Shown in pieces: positions 1 to 9,264 of a stretch of DNA of 64,000 bases. Positions within the stretch are counted from its first letter, which is position 1. Every line of letters begins with the position of its first letter. The position numbers and the translations under genes are program-made. Source of the DNA: Clostridium drakei. Lineage in GTDB: Bacteria > Bacillota > Clostridia > Clostridiales > Clostridiaceae. Below the pieces are notes generated by a model, which saw only the letters and a list, made by a program, of their open reading frames with translations, ran no database searches and had not been told where the DNA came from. The DNA is taken from contig NZ_JIBU02000048.1 in the NCBI RefSeq assembly GCF_000633595.2, positions 1 to 64,000 of the forward strand, read 5' to 3'.

Positions 1-224
1 TGATATATGCTGTGAAGGAAAACTCACTTCATTAAGAAGTTCTAATGCTTGAGATATTGAAGAATATCTACCTCCTCAAATGCGACGTCCTGTCGCTTTC
101 GGAGCTTTTGCCTTCCTGGCAAAAATTACGATATTTTTCAATATCTCAAGCAAAGAACTTCTAAAATTCGTTCGAATCTTCCTTCACAGCATATATCAGT
201 CTCCATACAGTTGAAAGTTACTTC
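1..224. repeat. Hairpin A of element copy 1, with inner structured insertion
   Basis: Arms of 17-18 nt at 1-18 and 181-198 are complementary (TGATATATGCTGTGAAGG and its complement). Inside them a second nested palindrome pairs around GCTTGAGATATTGAA and TTCAATATCTCAAGC. The apical part carries two small hairpins, GCGAC-GTCCT-GTCGC and TTTTGCC-TTCCT-GGCAAAA, with similar TCCT loops. The equivalent hairpin at 30797-30891 lacks the inner part, so about 150 nt of self-complementary sequence was gained here or lost there. The left arm is cut by the window start. Confidence 0.65.
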
Positions 225-327
225 TCAGTACATTACGTGTACATATAATGCATTATAGGTAAATATAATTTGGGCTTATTAAAATTACCTATAACAGTTC
301 AATTAGATGCATACACTTGAAGTGACT

Positions 328-570
328 AGTTTGAATTTTAACTTTTATGCAGTGATATATGATAAGGGTGTCATCACATTAGCTAAATTGTTTTAATATT
401 ATTCTTAGTTCAAAATTTTTGAAAACCTTAGAACTTTAGTCCTGTTTGAGGGAACCGAGTTTGACAAAGTTCTTAGGATTTCAAAAATTTCGAACTTTAG
501 AATAATTAAAACATTTAGCCGTGATGACACCCTTATCATATATCACGGAATGAAAGTTAAAATCCAAACT
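328..570. repeat. Hairpin B of element copy 1, about 240 nt long stem-loop
   Basis: The two halves are complementary over nearly the whole length, with an apical region that includes GTTTGAGGGAACCGAGTTTG. The equivalent hairpin at 31167-31408 shares the apical sequence. It differs in the stem by paired changes: GTGTCATCAC/GTGATGACAC here against GTGTACTCAC/GTGAGTACAC there. Confidence 0.75.
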
Positions 571-652
571 TCCAATGCATCCTTACATCGCATAATTTTT
601 AAACTGAAAAAGTTGAGTGATTATAATTAAAAAGTATATAATTTATGTATTC

Positions 653-1990
653 TTAAGCTCCGATGGAGGAATCTTCATCTTCTAGTTTTAACGCACTTTT
701 AGCTGGAGTTTTAAATTTTGGTACTCCAAATATTATAGCAAGTATTGATGCTATGCCTAAAAGATACGGATAACAAAGATATTTCATTATCAAGAATGGT
801 GAAATTGCTGCAAGACCAGAGGCGACTAAAAGTTGGGCTCCATAAGGTATACAGCCTTGTATAAAACAAGCAAAAGTATCTAAAAGACTAGCAGTTTTTC
901 TTCTATCTACTCCATAGCTTTCAGATAAATCTTTAGCTAGAGAACCAACTATAATTATAGAAACTGTATTATTAGCAGTACATAAATTTACTAAACTAAC
1001 TAATAATCCTATACCAAATTCAGCACCTCGCCTAGAATGAACTCTTTTTTGTATTGTATTTAATAAATAATCTATTCCGCCATTGAATTTTATTAATTCA
1101 CCAATACCTCCAATTAATATAGATATCATGGATATATCTTCCATACCTGCAATGCCTTTGGCACAAAGCTGAAATACTGTAAATATATCAAAAGATCCAT
1201 AAATAAGACCAATTGTAGATGCAAGTACAATACCTCCAATTAATACTAACACTACATTAAAGCCTGTTAAGGCTACACCAAATACAGCTATGTAAGGCAG
1301 TATTTTAATAAATTGATAATTATAAGGTCCTGAGTGATTAATATGCATACCAAAAGTTAGAAATGAATATATAAGTAATGTTAAAATAGCTGCAGGAAGC
1401 ACTATTTTAAAGTTAGCTTTAAATTTATCTACCATTTCACAATCTTGAGTTTTAGTAGCGGCTACAGTAGAATTTGATATCATAGATAAACCATCACCAA
1501 ACATAGCACCACTTACTACAGCAGCAATTAAAAAGGCTATAGGAAGACCTGTTTTTTGTGATATTCCAACTGCAATAGGTGATAGAGTTACTATTGTTCC
1601 AACAGAAGTTCCAAGTGACATGGATAAAAAAGAACCAATTACAAATATACCAGCTACCATAAAACTAGGTGGAAAAACAGCTAGTCCTAAATTTACAGTA
1701 GAATCTACAGCTCCCATAGCTTTGCTGACTTCAGCAAAAGCGCCTGCTAAAATAAAAATTAAGCACATCAGTATAATACTAGAATCTCCAGCACCCCTGC
1801 AAAATCTCTCAACTTTTAATTCTATAGGTATTTTTCTGTTTTGAAGTATAGCTATAGTGGATGCAATTATTAATGCTACAATTACAGGCATTTTATAAAA
1901 ATCTTTCATTATAATTGAAACACCAAGAAATAGCAGCATGAATATAACTAATGGCAATAATGCCATAGCATTACCTTTTTTCTCTTTCAT
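653..1990 (-). CDS. NhaC-family Na+/H+ antiporter, copy 1
   Basis: A 445-residue, very hydrophobic protein with about 11-12 membrane helices. The loop GDGLSMIS at about 165-172 followed by STVAATKTQ is typical of the NhaC branch of ion/organate exchangers, which swap Na+ for protons or carboxylates at the cytoplasmic membrane. The ATG is preceded by GGGAGG at a long spacing of 11. It is a near duplicate of the gene at 2452-3789, with roughly 30 residue differences counted by eye. Its 3' end lies 34 bp from a palindromic element. Substrate (sodium/proton or malate/lactate type) cannot be told from sequence. Confidence 0.88.
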   Translation of the reverse strand: MKEKKGNAMALLPLVIFMLLFLGVSIIMKDFYKMPVIVALIIASTIAILQNRKIPIELKVERFCRGAGDSSIILMCLIFILAGAFAEVSKAMGAVDSTVNLGLAVFPPSFMVAGIFVIGSFLSMSLGTSVGTIVTLSPIAVGISQKTGLPIAFLIAAVVSGAMFGDGLSMISNSTVAATKTQDCEMVDKFKANFKIVLPAAILTLLIYSFLTFGMHINHSGPYNYQFIKILPYIAVFGVALTGFNVVLVLIGGIVLASTIGLIYGSFDIFTVFQLCAKGIAGMEDISMISILIGGIGELIKFNGGIDYLLNTIQKRVHSRRGAEFGIGLLVSLVNLCTANNTVSIIIVGSLAKDLSESYGVDRRKTASLLDTFACFIQGCIPYGAQLLVASGLAAISPFLIMKYLCYPYLLGIASILAIIFGVPKFKTPAKSALKLEDEDSSIGA

Positions 1991-2171
1991 TAATTTGAAT
2001 ACCTCCCTTTATATTTTTGCATGTTTTAATGCAGCAGATATATAATATCACTTATTACATTCAATTATTAGTATAATAATTATATTTTATAATAAAGATA
2101 AGAGGTATTATAAAAAATTATATGTATTTCATGGAATTTAATGCTTTTATTTTGACTAGGTTATTTAAAGC

Positions 2172-2262
2172 ATGAATTAATACGAAACATAGATATGAAT
2201 GCATTAATATTTATACAAGAAAAAATGCATACAGCATTAATGAACAGAGTAATAGCTTTAAT
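2172..2262 (+). pseudogene. 5' remnant of a PAP2-family phosphatase gene
   Basis: The DNA matches the first about 90 bases of the intact PAP2 gene starting at 4196 (shared stretches include AGAAAAAATGCATACAGCAT). A one-base deletion after the second codon closes the frame, and similarity stops near 2262. It sits upstream of antiporter copy 1 exactly as the intact gene sits upstream of copy 2. The whole gene pair was therefore duplicated in tandem and this half then decayed. Confidence 0.75.
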
Positions 2263-2296
2263 CAAGTGAATCTTAACACGGTAAGAACTAATAATT

Positions 2297-2360
2297 AAGA
2301 GTTAATAGCGAAAGATGATTTTTTACTGTCATAAAAAACCTACATTAACTATTAACTCTT
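2297..2360. other. Intergenic hairpin (11-bp perfect stem)
   Basis: AAGAGTTAATA at 2297-2307 pairs with TATTAACTCTT at 2350-2360. The gap 1991-2451 otherwise holds only the PAP2 remnant and AT-rich DNA. A TIR-like AAACTGAAAAAGTTCAG lies at 2401-2417, corresponding to 601-617 in the other half of the duplication. Confidence 0.45.
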
Positions 2361-2451
2361 CATTTTTATTAACTAAAAAAGTTATTTTGCAATATTTTTA
2401 AACTGAAAAAGTTCAGTGCTTATAAGTAAAAAGTATATAATTTATGTATTG

Positions 2452-3789
2452 TTAAGCACCAATAGAAGGATCTTCATCTTCTAGTTTTAATGCACTTTTA
2501 GCTGGAGTTTTAAATTTCGGTACTCCAAGTATTATAGCAAATATTGATGCTATGCCTAAAAGATACGGATAACAAAGATACTTCATTATCAAGAATGGTG
2601 AAATTGCTGCAAGACTAGAAGCAACTAAAAGTTGAGCTCCATAAGGTATACAGCCTTGTATAAAGCAAGCAAAAGTGTCTAAAAGACTGGCAGTTTTTCT
2701 TTTATCTACGCCATAACTTTCAGATAAATCTTTAGCTAGAGAACCAACTATAACTATAGAAACGGTATTATTAGCAGTACATAAATCTACCAAGCTAACC
2801 AATACTCCTATACCAAATTCGGCACCTTTTCTAGAATGAACTCTTTTTCGTATCATATTTAATAAATAGTCTATTCCACCGTTGAATTTTATTAATTCAC
2901 CAATACCTCCAATTAATATAGATATCATAGATATGTCTTCCATACCTGCAATACCCTTTGCACAAAGCTGAAATACTGTGAATATATCAAAAGATCCATA
3001 AATAAGTCCTATTATTGATGCAAGTACAATACCGCCAACTAGTACTAATACTACATTGAAGCCAGTTAAAGCTACTCCAAGTACGGCTATGTAAGGTAAT
3101 ATTTTAATAAATTGATAACTATAATCTCCTGAATGATTAATGTTCATACCAAAAGTTAAAAATGCATATATAAGTAATGTTATAATAGCTGGGGGAAGAA
3201 CTATCTTAAAGTTAGCTTTAAATTTATCTACCATTTCACAATCTTGAGTTTTAGTAGCAGCTACAGTAGAATTTGATATCATAGATAGACCGTCACCAAA
3301 CATAGCACCACTAACTACAGCAGCAATTAAAAATCCTATAGGCAAACCTGTTTTTTGTGATATTCCAACTGCAATAGGTGATAGAGTTACTATTGTTCCA
3401 ACAGAAGTTCCAAGTGACATAGATAAAAAAGAACCAATTATAAAAATACCAGCAACCATGAAGCTAGGTGGGAAAACAGATAGTCCTAAATTTACAGTAG
3501 AATCTACAGCGCCCATAGCTTTGCTGACTTCAGCAAAAGCACCTGCTAAAATAAAAATTAAGCACATAAGTATTATGCTAGAGTCTCCAGCACCTCTACA
3601 AAATCTTTCAACTTTTAATTCTACAGGTACTTTTCTGTTTTGAAGTATGGCTATAGTGGATGCAATTATTAATGCTACAATTACAGGCATTTTATAAAAA
3701 TCCTTCATTATAATTGATACACCAAGAAATAGAACCATAAATACACCTAACGGTAGTAGAGCTAGAGCATTGCCTTTTTTTTCATTCAT
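2452..3789 (-). CDS. NhaC-family Na+/H+ antiporter, copy 2
   Basis: A 445-residue paralogue of the protein encoded at 653-1990, with the same helix pattern and the same GDGLSMIS loop at about 165. Differences cluster in the middle periplasmic/loop region (about 200-230) and near 315-345. The start has GGGAGG 11 bases upstream, as in copy 1. The 3' flanks of both copies match for about 50 bases beyond the stop, marking the duplicated unit. Both frames are fully open, so both are probably functional. Exchanged ion and co-substrate are unknown. Confidence 0.88.
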   Translation of the reverse strand: MNEKKGNALALLPLGVFMVLFLGVSIIMKDFYKMPVIVALIIASTIAILQNRKVPVELKVERFCRGAGDSSIILMCLIFILAGAFAEVSKAMGAVDSTVNLGLSVFPPSFMVAGIFIIGSFLSMSLGTSVGTIVTLSPIAVGISQKTGLPIGFLIAAVVSGAMFGDGLSMISNSTVAATKTQDCEMVDKFKANFKIVLPPAIITLLIYAFLTFGMNINHSGDYSYQFIKILPYIAVLGVALTGFNVVLVLVGGIVLASIIGLIYGSFDIFTVFQLCAKGIAGMEDISMISILIGGIGELIKFNGGIDYLLNMIRKRVHSRKGAEFGIGVLVSLVDLCTANNTVSIVIVGSLAKDLSESYGVDKRKTASLLDTFACFIQGCIPYGAQLLVASSLAAISPFLIMKYLCYPYLLGIASIFAIILGVPKFKTPAKSALKLEDEDPSIGA

Positions 3790-4195
3790 TATTTTAAATA
3801 CCTCCCTTTTATGCTTTTATGCAAGCGTTGACATACTAATTTATAATAGCATTTATTATGCCAATATATTTAAAAGTTGAAATAGCTTGAATTTTAATAA
3901 AATAATATAACCATAATAATTTGTGTAAACGTTTTAAACCGTTTTGTTAGTTAAACTGTAAAAAAATATTTACAGTTGTAAAGTATTTATTACAATTATA
4001 ACTATAATAAATATATTTTATAGTTAATCATGCTATCTATAATAAATTATTCTAACTAATATAAAAGCTTTAAATTCAATGTAGATAATAATTTACAAAT
4101 TATTTACTATGAATCTTATTACAATTATGTATCATTGCATGTACAATGTATATAGTGTAATACGTTGTTTAACTTATGAAAGGAATATTTTAAGC
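3790..4195. other. Divergent intergenic region with small hairpin
   Basis: An AT-rich promoter region between the divergent antiporter and PAP2 genes. ACTGTAAA at 3955-3962 pairs with TTTACAGT at 3969-3976. No gene or clear operator is seen. Confidence 0.35.
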
Positions 4196-4729
4196 ATGAA
4201 TTTAATACAAGACATAGATATAAATATATTAATCTTTATACAAGAAAAAATGCATACAGCATTAATGAACAAAGTAATGCCTGTAATAACGTCCTTAGGA
4301 AGTGGAGGATTAGTTTGGGTGATCATAACCATACTACTTTTAATAAGTAATAAATATAAAAAAGTTGGAATGATCATGGCATTGAGTTTAATATTAGTTA
4401 CTATTTTAGGAGAAGGAATAATAAAGCATGTTGTTCAAAGAACAAGACCATGTGTAGATGTTCCTACAATGAAAATGCTTGTAAAAATTCCTAAGTCCTA
4501 TTCATTTCCTTCAGGACATACGGCTGCTAGCTTTGCAGCAGCAGGGGTTTTAATGATTAATTTAAAGAAGTATGGTTTATATGCCCTATTATTAGCAAGC
4601 TTAATTGCTTTTTCAAGATTATACTTATTTGTTCATTATCCTTCAGATGTACTTGTAGGAGCAATTTTAGGATTAGCTTGTGCAAAGATATCAAGCATGA
4701 TTGCTAAAAATTATATTAATTGGATTTAA
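4196..4729 (+). CDS. PAP2-family membrane phosphatase (undecaprenyl-diphosphatase-like)
   Basis: A 177-residue integral membrane phosphatase with the three PAP2 signature motifs: KHVVQRTRP at 77-85, PSGH at 105-108 and SR...HYPSD at 140-151 (catalytic His108 and His147). Such enzymes dephosphorylate lipid pyrophosphates, for example undecaprenyl pyrophosphate recycling in wall synthesis or bacitracin tolerance. I chose the ATG at 4196 because the frame-open ATG at 4109 lacks a ribosome site and the broken copy at 2172 aligns from 4196. An AAAGGA lies 11-12 bases upstream. Its stop overlaps the convergent LtaS-like gene by 14 bp. Confidence 0.85.
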   Translation: MNLIQDIDINILIFIQEKMHTALMNKVMPVITSLGSGGLVWVIITILLLISNKYKKVGMIMALSLILVTILGEGIIKHVVQRTRPCVDVPTMKMLVKIPKSYSFPSGHTAASFAAAGVLMINLKKYGLYALLLASLIAFSRLYLFVHYPSDVLVGAILGLACAKISSMIAKNYINWI

Positions 4730-6569
4730 ATTTTTTTAGCAAATTATGCTTTAATATTTCATCCGAATATTGGAGCTGATTTAATACATCTTCTTTCTTC
4801 TTTTTTAGAGAATCAGTTTCATCAATTTCTTGATTTGTAGACATATTATAGTAAGAATTTTTTTGGCTAACGTAATAATAGTTATTATATATAAAAGAAC
4901 CGTCTCTAAATATAATATTTCCTTGTGAAGAATTAAAAAGATCTTTTCCCATAAAACTTTTATCAGATAAACTAAAAAGGTTAGCCATTGTAGGATATAT
5001 GTCCATTTGACCACTATATATAGTGTTTACTCCCTTAATGGATTCATCAGGAAAATGAATCATCATTGGAACTTTTTGAAGTTTCAACCATTCTATATCT
5101 GATAGAGAGCTTTTATTTAAAAATTTACATAATTCTTGTTCATGTTCTTTAGGAATGGCATAATGGTCACCATATAGTACTACAACAGAATCTTTTAGAA
5201 TTCCTTTCTCTTCTAATTTATCAAAGAACACTCCTAATTGTTCATCTGTATAATGTATGGATTTTAAATAATCTCCAAAAAGAGAACCTTCAAAAGATCC
5301 TACATTAAAATTACCATAATTATCAACATCATCATAAGGAAAATGACTGCTTAAGGTTATTAAAAATGAATAGTATGGTTTATTCATTTTTTCTATTTTA
5401 TCTATAGATTGATTTAGAAAAGATTTGTCGCTTAAACCTAATCCAACATTTTCATCAATATTATAGCTTTTTTCACCATAGAAATTATCAAACCCAAATT
5501 TTTTATATACTACATTTCTATTCCAAAAGCTTTCTCTGAATCCATGAAATGCAGCTGTATTATAACCAGAGTCTTTAAAACTTTTAGGCATAGCATTAAA
5601 TTCATTGCCGCAGTACAAAAAATATGCAGCACCAGATGAAGCTGGGTATAAGGAGTTGTTAGTCATAAATTCAGCATCAGAGGTTCCTCCAGCAGATATT
5701 TGATAATAAAAATTATTGAAGTATTCACTTCGTTTTATCCATTTGTTTAAATTTGGAGTGATTTCTTTTCCATCTATTTTGGAGTTAATAACAAATTCCT
5801 GAAGGGCTTCAACTTGAATCATGATTAGATTTTTACCTTTTGCAGTTCCATTTAAATTATTGTTATGGGAAGAGTTATCTTGAAAAAAAGTTTGTATAGC
5901 TGTTTTTTCTGATTTAGATACAGGAGATTTTCGACTTATATTAAAGGAAACAAAATTATAAAAATCTAAATAGTGATAATTAATACTTCCTAATTTTTTT
6001 GTTATATATACTTTGTTGTACATGGTAGTTAAAAGTTTTGGTTGATCTTTTGAGAGAAAATAAAAGTTATGTGTATCTATAATTATGCCTAGAATTAATA
6101 ATACTGAAAAAATTAATATTTTTGAAAGCTTATTCGTAATTTCAGCTTTTTCAGATTTATATTTATTAATTATTATAGGTATAAATATGAGATCTAAAGC
6201 ATAAAAAAAGTCAGTGAACTTTATAATGCTGCTTACACTGGATTTTACTGCGCCAAGTTGAAAGCCATTTATAAGCACAGGTATTGATATTACATCTTTA
6301 AAATATCTAAAATAATTTAAATCACTTATAAAAAAAATAGTTATGATTAAATTGCATATGTATAGAAATTTAGTACGAGCTTTACTGTTTAAAATTAAAG
6401 AAAATGATACAAGGATTATAACAGAGGCGAATATTGGGTAAAGTAATGAAGTATATGAAAAGTATCCAGATTCTAACTGTCTTCCATATATGAGTGATTT
6501 TGCACATACCAAAATTATAAATAATATTACATCTATATATGTACTAATAAGTACTTTTGCTTTTTCCAT
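4716..6569 (-). CDS. LtaS-like membrane sulfatase-fold phosphoglycerol transferase
   Basis: A 617-residue protein with about five N-terminal membrane helices (to about 190) and an extracellular alkaline-phosphatase-superfamily domain from about 250. Metal-site motifs visible are MIQVEALQ near 249, the catalytic threonine in GGTSDAEF at about 296, and LYGDHYAIP. These enzymes polymerise or transfer glycerol-phosphate from phosphatidylglycerol to lipoteichoic acid or glycolipids outside the membrane. GGAGG lies 7 bases before the ATG. It ends tail-to-tail with the PAP2 gene. True LTA synthase or a modifying paralogue cannot be separated here. Confidence 0.85.
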   Translation of the reverse strand: MEKAKVLISTYIDVILFIILVCAKSLIYGRQLESGYFSYTSLLYPIFASVIILVSFSLILNSKARTKFLYICNLIITIFFISDLNYFRYFKDVISIPVLINGFQLGAVKSSVSSIIKFTDFFYALDLIFIPIIINKYKSEKAEITNKLSKILIFSVLLILGIIIDTHNFYFLSKDQPKLLTTMYNKVYITKKLGSINYHYLDFYNFVSFNISRKSPVSKSEKTAIQTFFQDNSSHNNNLNGTAKGKNLIMIQVEALQEFVINSKIDGKEITPNLNKWIKRSEYFNNFYYQISAGGTSDAEFMTNNSLYPASSGAAYFLYCGNEFNAMPKSFKDSGYNTAAFHGFRESFWNRNVVYKKFGFDNFYGEKSYNIDENVGLGLSDKSFLNQSIDKIEKMNKPYYSFLITLSSHFPYDDVDNYGNFNVGSFEGSLFGDYLKSIHYTDEQLGVFFDKLEEKGILKDSVVVLYGDHYAIPKEHEQELCKFLNKSSLSDIEWLKLQKVPMMIHFPDESIKGVNTIYSGQMDIYPTMANLFSLSDKSFMGKDLFNSSQGNIIFRDGSFIYNNYYYVSQKNSYYNMSTNQEIDETDSLKKKKEDVLNQLQYSDEILKHNLLKKFKSN

Positions 6570-6842
6570 TTCATTTCCTCCGAAGCGTAAAACACATTAT
6601 GAATGATTATAGAACTAATATGTGTATAATTTTAAAATAATATATTAACAAATTGTTTCAAAAAATTTAATAGTTATAAATAGAGTTCCATTTAGACAAA
6701 ATTGTATTATAATTAAAAGGGGTTTAAATTTATTTACAAATGTTATTATAAGGCTTTATTGTTAATGTGTAAATATTTTGGAATTTTATTAAATAAAAAT
6801 AAAAATGTTAAGTTATATATTTTCCATTTAGTAAAATAGCTA

Positions 6843-6871
6843 TTTACATAAAGAGAATAGTATAGCATAAT
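6843..6871 (+). promoter_or_regulatory. Promoter of the RDD/RNA-methyltransferase operon
   Basis: TTTACA, 17 bases, CATAAT, about 40 bases upstream of the start at 6914. The rest of the 344-bp gap 6570-6913 is AT-rich with no gene seen. Confidence 0.5.
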
Positions 6872-6913
6872 ATACTTGTTACAGAAACAGAATTTTTTAG
6901 GAGGAATAAAAAA

Positions 6914-7462
6914 ATGGATGAGAATAAAGAAGAGATTAAAGAAGAAATGTTGATAGATGAAGTAGAAGCGAAAAAACAATTTTTGGAAGAGCTTAAAAAT
7001 AAAAACAAAGAAGAACAAAAAAAATTAATAGAACAAGAAGAAGCAAAATTGGCAGCAGCTAAAGCGGCAGAAGAAGCAAAATTAGCAGAAGAAGCTAAAG
7101 TACTAGAAGAAGCTAAAGCATTAGCATATAAATCAGAAGAAACAGATGTGGTTGTTGCTGAAGATAAGAGCGTTGCAGTAAATGAAGTTGAAAAACCTCA
7201 TACAAAATTCAGTTGTAATTGTTTAAAAGCAAGTCTTGTAGACACAGTAGTAGTAGGAGTTGTTTCAATTGCAGGTGTAGGTTTGCTGGATCTTATATTA
7301 AGACTTATATTTGGATATTATATTGTAGATTACAAAGGATTTTTCATAATATTTATGATAGTATTATTGATTTTATATCCAGTGATAATGGAAAATACAA
7401 AAGTAAAAGAAACTTTAGGACAGAAACTAAGTAAAAAGGAAGTTCAAGAAAGGAAAGAATAA
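6914..7462 (+). CDS. RDD-like membrane protein with charged N-terminal coiled coil
   Basis: 182 residues in two parts. Residues 1-85 are almost only E, K, A and L in coiled-coil pattern (repeated EEAKLAEEAK). Residues about 100-182 carry two membrane helices, a VDTVVVGVV segment and a terminal TLGQKLSK, resembling the RDD fold whose role is unclear but includes Na+/H+ exchange in some members. TTTAGGAGGAAT precedes the ATG. The next gene begins 4 bases after its stop, so the two are cotranscribed. No close relative with known function is recognised. Confidence 0.65.
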   Translation: MDENKEEIKEEMLIDEVEAKKQFLEELKNKNKEEQKKLIEQEEAKLAAAKAAEEAKLAEEAKVLEEAKALAYKSEETDVVVAEDKSVAVNEVEKPHTKFSCNCLKASLVDTVVVGVVSIAGVGLLDLILRLIFGYYIVDYKGFFIIFMIVLLILYPVIMENTKVKETLGQKLSKKEVQERKE

Positions 7463-7465
7463 GAA

Positions 7466-8818
7466 TTGAAAAAAGGCAAGGAATACGAATTTTACATAGA
7501 AGAAACTCAATTCCCTGGCACTGGAGTGGCAGTTCAGGATGGTACAAAGGTACTTATTAAGAATGGAATTCCAGGACAAAAGGTACTAGCTAGAATTACT
7601 AAGAAGAGAAAAGATACAGCAGAAGCAAAATTATTAGAAGTAATAGAAAATGTAAATTATGCAGTGGAGCCATCATGTCCTCATTTTAATTTATGTGGTG
7701 GATGTACAACTCAATTTCTGCCTTATGAAAAACAGCTTGAATTAAAACATAAGCAAGTATTAGATCTTTTTCATAATGCAGGTATTGAGAATTATGAATT
7801 CTTAGGAATAGAAACAAGTCCTGAAGAATTTGAGTATAGAAATAAGATGGAATTTACATTTGGAGATGAAGAAAAGGGCGGAGAACTAACCCTTGGAATG
7901 CATATAAAAGGAAAAAGTTTTGGAATAGTTAATGTGGATAATTGCAAAATAGTAGATGAAGATTTTAGAAAAATTTTGGATTTTACAGTAAATTATTTTA
8001 GAAAAAATCCACTTCACTATTATAGAGTTATGAAAAGAGAAGGATATCTAAGAAACTTAGTAATAAGAAAAGGTAAAAATACAGGTGAAATATTAGTAAA
8101 TTTAGTAACGACATCACAGATAGACTTCAATTTAGAAGAATTTAAAGAAAGTCTTTTAAATTTAACTTATGCTGGAGATTTAAAAGGAATTCTACACACT
8201 ATAAATGATAGTTTTTCAGATGTGGTTCAGGCAGATGAGATAAAAGTACTTTATGGCAGAGATTATATAATTGAGGAACTTATGGGCCTTAAATTTAAAA
8301 TAGCTCCAGAATCCTTTTTTCAAACTAATTCAAAAGGTGCAGAAAAGTTATATAGCATAGTTAAGGAATTTTTAGGAGATGCTTCTTCAAAGGTGGTTTT
8401 TGACCTTTATTGTGGTACTGGTACCATTGGTCAGATAGTAGCGCCTAATGCTAAAAAGGTTCTAGGTATTGAACTTATAGAAGAGGCTGTTAAAGCTGCA
8501 AATGAAAATTCTAAATTAAATGGTTTAAACAACTGTGAATTTATAGCTGGTGATGTGGCTAAGGTTATAAAAACTGTAACTGAAAAACCAGATGTAATAA
8601 TATTAGACCCACCAAGACCAGGAGTTCATCCAGTGGCTTTAGATTATGTTATAAAGTTTAATGCTCCTGATATAGTTTACGTATCCTGCAATCCTAAAAC
8701 TTTGGTTACGGACTTAAAAGGCCTTATAGAAGCTGGTTACAAGGTTGAGAAGGTTAAGATTATGGATATGTTTCCACATACTGCCCATGTTGAAACTGTG
8801 GTTAAACTAAGTAAGTAA
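7466..8818 (+). CDS. rlmD: 23S rRNA (uracil-C5)-methyltransferase, RlmD/RlmCD type
   Basis: A 450-residue RumA-family enzyme that transfers a methyl group from SAM to a uracil C5 in 23S rRNA. It has an N-terminal TRAM domain (about 5-60), an Fe-S motif [10 protein letters not shown] (Cys71, 77, 80, with a further Cys in DNCKIVD), a SAM loop [11 protein letters not shown] at about 313-323, DPPRPGVH, and the catalytic cysteine in YVSCNPKTL at about 408. The start is TTG, fixed by AGGAAAG upstream and by the TRAM domain. Gram-positive members can act at two positions, so the exact target is unresolved. Confidence 0.88.
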   Translation: MKKGKEYEFYIEETQFPGTGVAVQDGTKVLIKNGIPGQKVLARITKKRKDTAEAKLLEVIENVNYAVEPSCPHFNLCGGCTTQFLPYEKQLELKHKQVLDLFHNAGIENYEFLGIETSPEEFEYRNKMEFTFGDEEKGGELTLGMHIKGKSFGIVNVDNCKIVDEDFRKILDFTVNYFRKNPLHYYRVMKREGYLRNLVIRKGKNTGEILVNLVTTSQIDFNLEEFKESLLNLTYAGDLKGILHTINDSFSDVVQADEIKVLYGRDYIIEELMGLKFKIAPESFFQTNSKGAEKLYSIVKEFLGDASSKVVFDLYCGTGTIGQIVAPNAKKVLGIELIEEAVKAANENSKLNGLNNCEFIAGDVAKVIKTVTEKPDVIILDPPRPGVHPVALDYVIKFNAPDIVYVSCNPKTLVTDLKGLIEAGYKVEKVKIMDMFPHTAHVETVVKLSK

Positions 8819-8909
8819 ATGTATTAAACAATTAAATCATGATAAATCTAACGAATCCGCTAAAGTGATCTCGGAATTATGCACAAACTAAAAATCAAAC
8901 AAAAAAACT

Positions 8910-8940
8910 AGAGCTGAGAGCAGAAACTTGGCTCTTTTTT
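8910..8940 (+). terminator. Rho-independent terminator, element-type
   Basis: AGAGC-GAGAG...CTTG-GCTCT stem followed by TTTTTT. A very similar unit recurs at 12405-12435, and both border mobile-element debris. Confidence 0.65.
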
Positions 8941-8949
8941 ATGTCCGAG

Positions 8950-9131
8950 TGCTATACAAGATAATTCGACCATTAGCAATTAATTCGGATTTAATTTTCT
9001 ATCCTGACAAGACCGGCAAGGATACCGAGATAGAAGACCTTATCCGTATGATCTACAACTGCGATGAACGGTCAATGGAGATTATCAAAGCAATTGTGAA
9101 AGCTGCATTGGAAAGCCAACCCAAAGAATAA
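8950..9131 (+). pseudogene. 3' fragment of an XRE-family regulator
   Basis: The open frame reads about 60 residues ending LIRMIYNCDERS...KAALESQPKE. Together with NSDLIFYPDKTG, this resembles the C-terminal half of XRE-type repressors carried on Lachnospiraceae conjugative elements. The helix-turn-helix part is missing, and upstream in frame lies the terminator at 8910. GC content is higher than in the preceding methyltransferase gene, so this marks the edge of foreign DNA. The family call rests on memory of similar proteins. Confidence 0.5.
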
Positions 9132-9133
9132 AA

Positions 9134-9190
9134 AACAGAGCTAATAACCGGGAGTGTCTACCTCATACGTTATCGGCTCTGCGTTTTATA
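9134..9190 (+). terminator. Terminator-like hairpin after the XRE remnant
   Basis: CAGAGC...ATAAC pairs with GTTAT...GCTCTG, followed by CGTTTTATAG. It follows the remnant directly. Confidence 0.5.
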
Positions 9191-9264
9191 GCATTTTACT
9201 ATTGCATATTGGGCATAGTAGCTACTTGTCAATACTCGCTACAACCTCCTTACTATCCATGATA

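Larger units (their letters stand above)
1..618. repeat. Palindromic repeat element, copy 1 (left end outside window)
   Basis: This non-coding block is built from two long inverted repeats (hairpin A up to about 224, hairpin B at 328-570). It ends at 600-618 in a sequence close to the right terminal repeat of the complete copy at 30749-31456. Relative to that copy it lacks about 180 nt of the middle segment and carries extra sequence inside hairpin A. The left terminus lies before base 1. I see no coding capacity. It may be a MITE-like element, a structured RNA or both. Confidence 0.7.

Noticed and set aside
4109-4195. Upstream extension of the PAP2 gene by 29 residues
   Set aside because: The ATG at 4109 has no ribosome site and the duplicated remnant at 2172 aligns from the internal ATG.
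6746-7018. A 90-residue Phe/Lys-rich minus-strand frame
   Set aside because: Antisense of the E/K-rich coiled coil of the RDD-like gene; no start signal.
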